Assembly: GCF_000275845.1 (NCBI RefSeq)
Contig: NW_006766987.1
Coordinates: 13,845 to 30,025, forward strand
Origin: Dichomitus squalens LYAD-421 SS1
Taxonomy: Eukaryota > Basidiomycota > Agaricomycetes > Polyporales > Polyporaceae
Direction of reading: 5' to 3'
DNA length: 16,181 bases
Positions 9,439-16,181 of the stretch are shown one piece after another. Every line of letters begins with the position of its first letter. Position 1 is the stretch's first letter. Below the pieces are notes generated by a model. That model saw nothing but the letters and a program-made list of their open reading frames with translations, was not told the origin of the DNA and made no database searches. The translations under genes were made by a program, and so were the position numbers.

Positions 9439-9789
9439 ATGTCCGCCCCTCAGCCCCAAAACGATTCGTTCGGCACCTCGTCGCCCCCACTCGAGGCAAC
9501 CAAGGGTGGCGAGGAGCCTATGGGCGTATCGTCCATCAGCGGCGACAAGCCCAAGGGCGTCCCTGATAAGCAACAGAGGGGAGGTGCGCACTGTTCCATC
9601 ATCCTCCAGAGCCCTCGAGTCCTGACCCAACCTGCTGTACGTTTAGACTATTTCAAGGACAACTGGAAAGACTCCGATGCTGGTGGCGGAGATGGCGCAG
9701 AACAGGTGAGTGCGGTTATGGGATGTGCCGATGCTCAAAAGTGACGTGTGCCTTAGGCTCAAAGGCAGCAGAAGACCAAGACTGACTAG
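9439..9789 (+). CDS. small hydrophilic protein of unknown function
   Basis: I do not recognise this protein. Three exons (9439-9583, 9647-9705 and 9757-9789) join in frame to give 78 aa. The introns of 63 and 51 nt have consensus GTGCGC/GTGAGT donors and TTTAG/CTTAG acceptors. The product starts MSAPQPQNDSFG, is rich in Gly, Lys, Asp and Gln, has no membrane segment or signal peptide, and looks largely disordered. The centre contains DYFKDNWKDSD, the most protein-like stretch, with two aromatic residues followed by an acidic-glycine run, and the C-terminus is basic (QRQQKTKTD). The TATA box about 75 nt upstream and clean splicing argue that it is a real, possibly highly expressed gene. It ends 314 bases from the convergent polygalacturonase gene. 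Confidence 0.75.
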
Positions 9790-10103
9790 ATGCCGTCCAG
9801 ACTTTTCAACGGCTACATCGCTTGTATTACCATGATAACGCTGTACGACTGCCTCAGCGTACGTCTCTTGGCACTTTGTAACATCTTCATTAACGTTAGA
9901 AGTACACAAGACCACGAGCGTTTGCGATCACCGTCCATCATCTGTATTTGTACGTTACTGGCACACGAGAGACAAGCTGGCAAATCAAAGTAAATCCCGA
10001 GTACCGAGTCCTGATCATGGAAAAATCAGAATCAGTCGTGTATGACATGTTACATCGACATCGTAGTAGCAACTGCAAACGCGTCCCTCGCAGTCGCACC
10101 CTA
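9790..10103. other. convergent intergenic region, nothing identified
   Basis: This lies between the stop of the small plus-strand gene and the stop of the minus-strand polygalacturonase and presumably holds both 3' UTRs. I see no conserved reading frame or repeat. Confidence 0.5.
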
Positions 10104-11956
10104 TCATGATGGAGCGGTGCAGTTGAAGTCGAGCTGAAGGCGAGCATACATCGGTGAGGACTAGCCGGTTGCCGAGCAGGACAAATGATAGACGAACCTC
10201 TGACGTGCTCGCGATGTTCTTGCAGATGTATTCCGCCGTCCCGTTTTTCGGAGTCAGCTTCGTTCCCGTGGCAGTAATGTCCTCACACGTGTCAGAGCAC
10301 TCGAGGTCGACGACGACGCTGCCCTCTGCGCCGGAGGACGTGCCAGTGACATTGATGTCTTTCGACCAGCGTGAGCACTGAGGTAGCTCATTCGAGCGAT
10401 GAAAAAACGTACAATGTACATCTGAGATGCTGAGGTTGCTCGGGAACTGCGCGCATGTAGCGGCGGGGGTGGAGTAGCATTGGTTGATCAGGACTGGGTT
10501 ATCGACGTTGGACACTATATGCGCGGTCAGCCACTTGTCCGTCTCCCAAACGTCAAACGGCTTGCCAAAGAAGTCCTCGAAGGTGATGTTCTTGACGTAT
10601 CCCGTCCCTCCACCCACGGTGCTATCTGTACTTCATCCTGAATACATGCCATAGTCCTCTCAGTAATGGGAAAGGACGTACTGGGGGAAGGGTTTCCGCC
10701 AAAGACCTTGATCCGCGCGCCATTCTGTGCATTCAGCATCGTGATGTTCTTCACGAACACGTTCGCGACGATGTCCGTCTCCCCCGCGTATTGTCCGAGG
10801 CTGCCGACGGAGATGCCGTGAGAGCCGTTGCACCACATATTTGCGACAACAATGTTCGTGCTGTTCGGCTTGAATGCTAGCGTCATGCCAGGTGTTAGCA
10901 TGACTGAAATGCTGATAGACCTTTAAGATGACTTACACACGCAGTCATCATCGTTGATAACGATGGAATCGCGTATAGTTATGTGATCCGAACGGTAGAT
11001 GTCCCAGCCATCCGAGTTGGCGGTGGGGCTACTGGAGTAAGAGACGGTGCGGATGCTGGGGAGTCGTGGTCAGTATGCAAGGTACTCGTAACAATGATAA
11101 GTGCGAACTTGATGTTCTTGTACGTGACATTTGTGCTCTGATACACGAACTGGGCCAATGTCGTACGTCAGCGCGCAGGGCAGGGCATGGCGAAAGAGCG
11201 AGCTTACGTTGTTCTGTAGAGAGGTCAAGCCAACGTCACATTACGAGACGATAAGTCAGACTCACCCAGAAAGGCGAGCCAATCTGCTTAATATTCTCGA
11301 CCACGACATTTGTTGCATTCCCGACAGTCAGCGGGATGGGTCGCGCGAAAGTTCTGGAGGAGCCACCCGCCGTGCCGGCGTTCTATGGTCATAATAGATC
11401 AGACGAGGCGGGCCATAGGACGAAGGCCCCGCATACATGCGTGTTGTTAAATGTATCCCACCATACTTGACCGTTGGCGTCAAGCGTCCCGCCGCCGTAC
11501 AGGTGGATGTTGTTCCCGGAGAGGAACCAGAACGTCGTTCTATCAGAGCGTCAGCAGAGGCATAAGTCATAGAAACTTGATGCACTGACGCGTTCTGGTA
11601 GGTCAGATACAGACTTTGAGGCGACCATTTCGCAATGTCGGGCGTGTACTGCACTGGAGGCACGCATGAGTGTAACCTCCAAACGCGTATATACTGATAT
11701 GCTCACCGGTCCCGCTCAGCTCAACATCCACATTCTCCAAGCCCTTCGTCAGCAAGAGAGTATCAACGACGTAGTACTTGTCAAGGACAATCTTGGCGTT
11801 CTTCGAGCACTCCTTGAAGGCGGCCAGAATAGCAGGGCCGTCGTCCTCTCCTCCGCCGATCGCAGGGACATGGCACGTCTTCTGGTGCGGATCCCTGCCA
11901 TGAGCAAGAGCGGGGGTAACAACAGCCAGAAGTCCAAGAAGGCTGATGCGCATCAT
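10104..11956 (-). CDS. secreted exopolygalacturonase, glycoside hydrolase family 28
   Basis: The product is 432 aa from 11 in-frame exons: 11956-11707, 11653-11590, 11539-11437, 11382-11266, 11213-11208, 11149-11109, 11055-10937, 10876-10682, 10625-10413, 10358-10198 and 10133-10104. A signal peptide ([18 protein letters not shown]) predicts secretion. The GH28 catalytic signatures are present: NSDGWD (207-212, catalytic Asp209), the Asp pair in NDDDC (228-232), SHG (His253 in [13 protein letters not shown]) and RIK (288-290). The [13 protein letters not shown] form and CVSFKPNSTN after the Asp pair are typical of exo-acting enzymes that release galacturonic acid from homogalacturonan ends, rather than endo-enzymes. 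Many Asn-x-Ser/Thr sites suggest glycosylation. Exon 5 is only 6 nt. It is divergent from LSM8 across 447 bp. No key residue is missing. Confidence 0.93.
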
Positions 11957-12403
11957 GAGACGAGATCCACGGAACAGGAATGAAGAAAAGTGGTAGACCT
12001 ATTAGGTGCCCCGTCGCTCTACCCAACCTCCTCAACGTCTTATGTTCGTTCGCTCACGGGGATCACGAGAATCAGTCGACGGTCCGGTCGGTGGTCATTT
12101 GCATCGAGTTGTCTGTTTGACGGCAGAGTTTGCGGGATGCAGTGCCGTCATTGTCGTGGTCAGGAGGAGAGAAGACTCCTGAGCGCGCGCCGGCGCGTCT
12201 GGGCACGTGGAGGGCACCTCAGGCGTAGGGACCCCAGGACACCACTCCGTGCCTGCCCAACACGGGCCGTGTGAGACCCTGAACACTGCTGCAAGGGTCG
12301 CGCGGACGCTGGGCGCGGCGGCGCCGCAGCTTGGCGAACGGTCACCGTCCCATTTGAACCGTCCGACGTCCACCGTCCCCGCCGTCGACGCAACCAGCTG
12401 ACC
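11957..12403. promoter_or_regulatory. divergent upstream region of polygalacturonase and LSM8
   Basis: These 447 bases separate two divergent start codons. The LSM8-proximal part is GC-rich (for example 12180-12195 and 12300-12335) without a TATA box, as expected for a housekeeping promoter. No convincing TATA is seen for the polygalacturonase either. No further gene is visible. Confidence 0.4.
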
Positions 12404-12955
12404 ATGGCTGGCCTTCAGCCTTACGTCGACCGTGAGTGTCTTCTCCACCTCACGCTTTGTAAATGCGTACTGACGCGAGGTGGCGCCACAGACCGCGTTC
12501 TTCTCATTCTGCAGGACGGCAGGGCCATTGTGGTACGTCTTGTATTCCTTGCTATGTACGTTGTGTCGTGCTAACAGTCCATGGCTCTTATTGTGATCTC
12601 CTTCGCACGCGCTGCGGGTGTCCTTGGGTGACTACTGGAAATATCCACGTCGCGGGAATGAACGCACGACGCAGGGCACGATGGCGGGGTACGATCAAAA
12701 GTCCAACGTTGTCCTCTCGGACAGCAAGGAGCGAGTGTATAGTATTGAGGAGGGTGTCGAAGAGATCCCGCTGGGGCTGTACCTCGTAAAAGGAGACCAA
12801 ATGTGCGTTCTTATTACGGCTTGTATGCGGTTTTCCTCCTGCTAGTCAGCTGATGAGTATGCAGTGTGCTCATCGGAGAGCTTGACGAAGCGACGGACAA
12901 GGCTGTCGACCTCTCAACCATACGCGCCGAGCCGCTGCCCCCAATACGATACTAG
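12404..12955 (+). CDS. LSM8: U6 snRNA-associated Sm-like protein LSm8
   Basis: The product is 95 aa from four in-frame exons (12404-12431, 12492-12532, 12675-12802 and 12865-12955), matching the usual 95-100 aa length of LSm8. The Sm1 motif includes LQDGRAIVGTMAGYDQKSNV (residues 17-36) and LSDSKERVYS follows. Sm2 includes LYLVKGDQIVLIGELDE. The combination of IPLGLYLVKGD and a short C-terminal tail (ending PPIRY) separates it from the other LSm subunits. LSm8 replaces LSm1 in the nuclear LSm2-8 ring, which binds the 3' oligo(U) of U6 snRNA and acts in splicing and nuclear RNA turnover. The ATG at 12404 gives the normal N-terminus (MAGLQPYVD). Intron 2 is 142 nt, more than twice the local norm. 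Confidence 0.95.
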
Positions 12956-13544
12956 CAATGTCGATCGACGCGCCATCACATCCAATCGCGATGCCCTATG
13001 CTTATGTCTCCGTTTTACGCCATGAGTCGCATGCCGGCGAGCTGTCGCCAATATCAGTAGGACCACGCCACTGGCATCTTAATGGCCACCTCTCCGCACG
13101 AACGCAGTCCTTCCCAGGAACGCCGACTTGTCGAAGACTTGGAGAGGGGTCACGACGTTGGGAAGGGATGAGGCGGAGGAACGAAGTGTTGGACAGGGAC
13201 GCTCAGAGGGGCCAGGCAAGGTAGTGCCACGAATTTTGCGCTGCTAAATGCATGTAAGGAATCGAAACTTGGTCAGCATAACTATCGCGGTATGCAATAC
13301 GTCCCCTACCCCGTGATTGAACCCAGCATAATCAGACAGCTCGCGTGCTGCCCGAAGACACCGAAGCAGGTGCGTAGAGCATGTGTCACACTTGGTTGCC
13401 GTACTCAGCGGAGACTCCTGCACAGGTTCATTCTGCAGCTTGAGCTTGATGCACTGGCTTCCACAGACCATCCAGAAGGAAACCTTCCTTTCTTGACGTG
13501 GTGGCAACATATGCCAGCTCGCGTACCCTTTACCATCCATTCCC
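12956..13544. other. intergenic region downstream of LSM8, nothing identified
   Basis: About 590 bases. Several unspliced open frames of 85-98 codons exist on both strands (for example 12958-13224 plus and 13244-13540 minus), but none shows a known motif or fungal splice structure, so I make no call. Confidence 0.45.
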
Positions 13545-14024
13545 TCAGTTAAACTCTTCAGTCTCGATGACTTCGCCCGCGTCTCCGGTCTCCTCGCGCG
13601 GACCGTCTATTTTCAAGACACCACTGTCGTCTAAATTCTGATGTCCATAGTTACTCGCGATGATGTCTGTCAGTGTACGCAGCACTCGGTCGACACGTTT
13701 TGCAAATAATGCGACGTGATGATTGGTGTTCAGGATGAATCGCGCTTCGGGTCTGCTCCTAGGTATGCATGGCTTCCCTTGTCACCTCATTCGAAGACAA
13801 GAAGAGCCTAATCTCCGTCTGCGGCAGGAAGGAGGCGCATGACCGTACGAATTGGGACACGGCACTCCTATAATGTACCATGCCGCCTGGTTCCTCTCGC
13901 CCGTAAGCTCCTCGAAGACAGTGGCAGTCTAGCCTGTCACTACAGTCATGCCAGTATGACGATGATCTTCCTCTCGAACGTGTGCTCCCGAGCTAACGGG
14001 CAGCGATCGAGTCACGGCATTCAT
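13545..14024 (-). CDS. possible small protein of unknown family
   Basis: I do not recognise this family. Three exons can be joined in frame (14024-13998, 13928-13861 and 13752-13545) to give 100 aa starting MNAVTRSLP. The middle exon reads FEELTGERNQAAWYIIGVP. The last exon reads FILNTNHHVALFAKRVDRVL, then LTDIIASNYGHQN, and ends in an acidic tail (ETGDAGEVIETEEFN). The amphipathic, charged composition and the long stop-free last exon without any ATG look like real coding sequence rather than a shadow of another gene. Weak points are the 108-nt second intron with a poor donor (GTGTCC) and the 9-codon first exon, so the 5' structure may be wrong. It lies divergent from the ferritin-like gene and convergent with LSM8. 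Confidence 0.42.
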
Positions 14025-14154
14025 GCATTGCCGCGTACGGCATTAGCAAACCTCGCGCTTGCACCACGGTGATTGGATCCTATGCGGCTTGGTTCAAGGT
14101 TTGTCGCTGTCGCTGCGAGCATTTCCGCGTCATATAACGCGCATGTGCCATATG

Positions 14155-14161
14155 TATAATA
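14155..14161 (+). promoter_or_regulatory. TATA box of the ferritin-like gene
   Basis: TATAATA lies 88-94 nt upstream of the ATG at 14249, followed by a pyrimidine-rich leader. A second TATAAC at 14133-14138 is an alternative. Confidence 0.45.
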
Positions 14162-14248
14162 GGCCTGGCCCCTCCGCTCCAACGCGCCTCGCGCCTCTCC
14201 GCCCACTGTTTCCTCTGAGACCTCGCTGGGCTTTTCTACCCTCCAGCC

Positions 14249-15415
14249 ATGAACATGTTCAAGAGGTTCTTTCTCGTTGGGCTCACCGCATTGGCCGCCG
14301 CTGTCTCGGCTGCACCCGCACCCTCTGCCGCGACCGGTCAGTATCATCTCGTTCCAATGGCTCGCTAACTGACGCGCTGCTCCTAGATATCCAGATCCTC
14401 CAATTTGCACTCACGCTGGAGCACATCGAAAACACGTTTTACAACACAGCTCTTGCAAAGTTCACGGCGAAGGATTTTGAGAACGCCGGGTACCCCGACT
14501 GGGTCCGCAGCCGCTTCGTTCAGATCGCTGGCCATGAGGCCACGCACGTCAAGTACCTCACGGAAACGCTTGGGTCTAACGCCGTTCCCTTCTGCGAATA
14601 CGACTTGTGCGTGTCTTCCGGTTCTCATGCTGTCGTGTGTGACGTCATTTGCTTGAACTGATGGGACCCGCAGCGGGACTTCATTGGACGACCCGACGGC
14701 GTTTGCGAAGATGTCGCGCGTCTTCGAGACGGTAGGCACGTCCGCGTACCTCGGGGGCGCAAGCCTCCTCCAGAACAAGGCATATTTGACCGCAGCCGCG
14801 GTACGTTTGAATCGTACGATCCAAACCCCGTTTGCAGTGCTGACTCTACCGTGCGCAGTCCATCCTCGGAGTGGAGATCAGCCAGGCTGGCTGGGTTAGC
14901 TCGTCCGTGCTGAAGGTGCAGCCGTGGTCTGGGCCGTTCAATATCCCGCTCGCTGCGAGCGCCGCGTTCTCCCTCGCACGTAAGATGCCGTTTCACTTCC
15001 CTGCTTGCCTTCCTCTGACGGCTCATGTATTGTCGCGGCAACAGAGCCATTCATCAAATCCTGCCCCCCAGGCTATCCACAGCTCCCCGTCAAGGAGCTC
15101 CCCAGTCTCACGCTTTCCAACGCGCAGCCCGCGCTCGGCGACACCATCAACCTCTCATTCCCTAACGCCGACTTCAACAACGGCACGCAGTACTACGCCG
15201 CGTGGCTTGATGGGCTGACAGTTCAGTACACTGACATCAACGCTAATGGAGGGTCGACAAAGGTGCCGAACAACCTGCAGGGTATCGTCTATGTCGCGAT
15301 TGTGTCGTCAAAGGAGACGCCGAGCGACGATAATCTGGTCAGCGGGCTTGCGCTGATCGCATATGACTTCGATTCCAGAGCGAACAACACTGTGTCTGGT
15401 TCGCCAGTGCAGTAG
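14249..15415 (+). CDS. secreted ferritin-like domain protein (Rds1-type)
   Basis: The product is 308 aa from five in-frame exons (14249-14336, 14387-14606, 14674-14800, 14859-14979 and 15045-15415). A signal peptide covers the first ~22 residues (FFLVGLTALAAAVSAAPA). The ferritin-like four-helix part follows: LEHIENTFY (Glu41, Glu44), the first E-x2-H motif in AGHEATHVKYL (Glu80, His83), FETVGTSAYLGGA (Glu121) and ILGVEISQAGWV (Glu151). The last ~120 residues form a C-terminal beta-rich-looking domain with KSCPPGYPQLPVKELPSL. Family members in fungi are secreted or wall-associated and stress- or fruiting-induced; their enzymatic role is not established. The second expected E-x2-H reads E-I-S-Q here (151-154), so the metal site may be incomplete. 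ATG 14249 is preferred over the in-frame ATG at 14255 only because it is first. Confidence 0.88.
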
Positions 15416-15716
15416 ACTGTAGTTACGACTAAAAGACACGAACTTATGGTGGACTGCGTGTTCTTGCCACATGCTCACCCATGGAGAAACATGATGCGGA
15501 TGGCTCAAGGGGCAATATTCAATACTGGTGTAACGCTAGGGCGCACTACCTCGTCGATATCAGTGAATGCAATCTGAATTCCCCTCCGACACAAGCCCAT
15601 ATTAGGCAGAAAGATCTTATGTAAGGATGTAAGGCGCTTAGTTCAAGAAAACCGGGCGTTGCGCGAAGAGGACCGTGTTCCCTCCGTCACTGCGTGAAGC
15701 GCCATATTACGGTGGC
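15416..15716. other. intergenic region downstream of the ferritin-like gene, nothing identified
   Basis: These 301 bases follow the stop codon and presumably include the 3' UTR. No gene or repeat is visible until the GGGAAC repeat block starts at 15717. Confidence 0.45.
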
Positions 15717-15838
15717 GGGGAACATGCTGGGAATTTGCGTATTCCGCGCATATCACCCACGGATTCCCCAGTAAATCCCCCTTTGATGGGAATCTGGTGG
15801 GAACATGCACATTCTCTCCAGATTCCCTCAACATCCCC
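15717..15838. repeat. imperfect tandem repeat with hairpin-forming arms
   Basis: Two related units occur. GGGGAACATGC (15717-15727) corresponds to GGGAACATGC (15799-15808), and ATTCCCCAGTAAATCCCC (15763-15780) to ATTCCCTCAACATCCCC (15822-15838). The second unit has a perfect 10-bp inverted repeat, GGGAATCTGG (15788-15797) and CCAGATTCCC (15818-15827), with a 20-base loop. The block sits just upstream of a TATA box, so it may be a promoter element; a degraded transposon end is an alternative. Confidence 0.55.
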
Positions 15839-15860
15839 AACCGCTTGTGCAGATTTCTAT

Positions 15861-15866
15861 TATAAG
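15861..15866 (+). promoter_or_regulatory. TATA box of a possible gene at the window edge
   Basis: TATAAG lies 38-43 nt upstream of an ATG at 15904 and just after the hairpin repeat block. It is suggestive of a promoter reading rightward. Confidence 0.35.
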
Positions 15867-15903
15867 GGGGACTTGCCTGCCCAAAATTACTTATCCGTCC
15901 GCG

Positions 15904-16077
15904 ATGACGTCGTCGTATGGTCCCATATCAACCTGCCATCGCGTCCACATCTTGACTTCGTACTTCTTGCATTCCCTCCGTATGCCTATCTTCCCATTGG
16001 TACGTCTTGACCATTGACTCTCGGATGGCAGCTGATGTGTTAACATGCAGGTGTTCTCTCATAAATACATCTGCTGA
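15904..16077 (+). CDS. possible short coding region or first exon at window edge
   Basis: I do not recognise it. An ATG at 15904 follows the TATA box. A consensus 51-nt intron (16000-16050, donor GTACGT, branch-like TTAAC, acceptor TGCAG) joins exon 15904-15999 to 16051-16077, giving only 40 codons (MTSSYGPIS to HKYIC). The intron looks genuine; the reading frame is doubtful. It may instead be a leader intron of a gene that continues beyond the window. Confidence 0.2.
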
Positions 16078-16181
16078 TCAGGGCAATAGTACGTCTCTAG
16101 TGTTGCGTGTGAAGTCCCAAAGTCTGATGGCTGCCGCATCTAGTAGGTTGTCCCGCGTTTATTGTATTGTCCTTGATTAAG

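Noticed and set aside
9125..9499. overlapping minus-strand open frames in the divergent promoter (also 9256-9630)
   Set aside because: They cover the TATA box and first exon of the plus-strand gene and have no splice-consistent continuation.
14021..14410. 129-codon minus-strand open frame
   Set aside because: It is antisense to the first exons of the ferritin-like gene and is a shadow of that coding sequence.
15675..16010. 111-codon plus-strand open frame
   Set aside because: It runs through the tandem hairpin repeat and the TATA box and has no recognisable domain; the region looks regulatory.

Overview
The window looks like nuclear DNA of a filamentous basidiomycete, most likely an Agaricomycete. 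Its genes are intron-dense, with introns mostly 50-70 nt that start GTRNGT and end YAG. Families such as adenylate-forming reductase, GH28 exopolygalacturonase and secreted ferritin-like (Rds1-type) proteins fit a plant-litter or wood-associated fungus. The species cannot be named from sequence alone. Exon-intron models were built by hand: splice sites were accepted only where phase was kept and family motifs were restored. There is no transcript evidence.

Layout, left to right. (1) 1-519: right-hand part of a Tc1/mariner-like MITE, cut by the window edge. It abuts a possible minus-strand small membrane-protein gene (520-924) that appears to read into it. (2) 1136-5335, minus: an intact 19-exon adenylate-forming reductase (adenylation, carrier and thioester-reductase domains, 1046 aa), the main accessory metabolic gene. 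(3) 5995-6653: a hAT-like non-autonomous element with 8-bp target duplications and subterminal GGTCAGACCC arrays. (4) 7029-7714: a complete second copy of the MITE. (5) 7746-9137, minus: a MAT2B/RmlD-like NAD(P)-binding reductase, 9 exons. (6) 9439-9789, plus: a small hydrophilic protein of unknown function, divergent from the reductase. (7) 10104-11956, minus: a secreted GH28 exopolygalacturonase, 11 exons including a 6-nt microexon. (8) 12404-12955, plus: LSM8, a core spliceosomal/RNA-decay Sm-like protein. (9) 13545-14024, minus: a possible 100-aa unidentified protein. (10) 14249-15415, plus: a secreted ferritin-like protein. (11) 15717-16077: a hairpin-forming tandem repeat, a TATA box and a possible first exon at the window edge.

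The right half (9-16 kb) is ordinary gene-dense fungal sequence mixing housekeeping (LSM8) and secreted functions. The left half (0-7.7 kb) is accessory: one metabolic gene bracketed by two near-identical MITE copies in the same orientation, plus a hAT-like element upstream. No further biosynthetic core enzyme, transporter or regulator is visible next to the reductase, so it looks like a stand-alone gene rather than part of a cluster. I found no clear novel multi-gene system. The most notable signals are the two mobile-element families, GC-AG introns placed exactly on two essential motifs of the reductase, and very small exons (6 and 19 nt) that encode conserved motifs.
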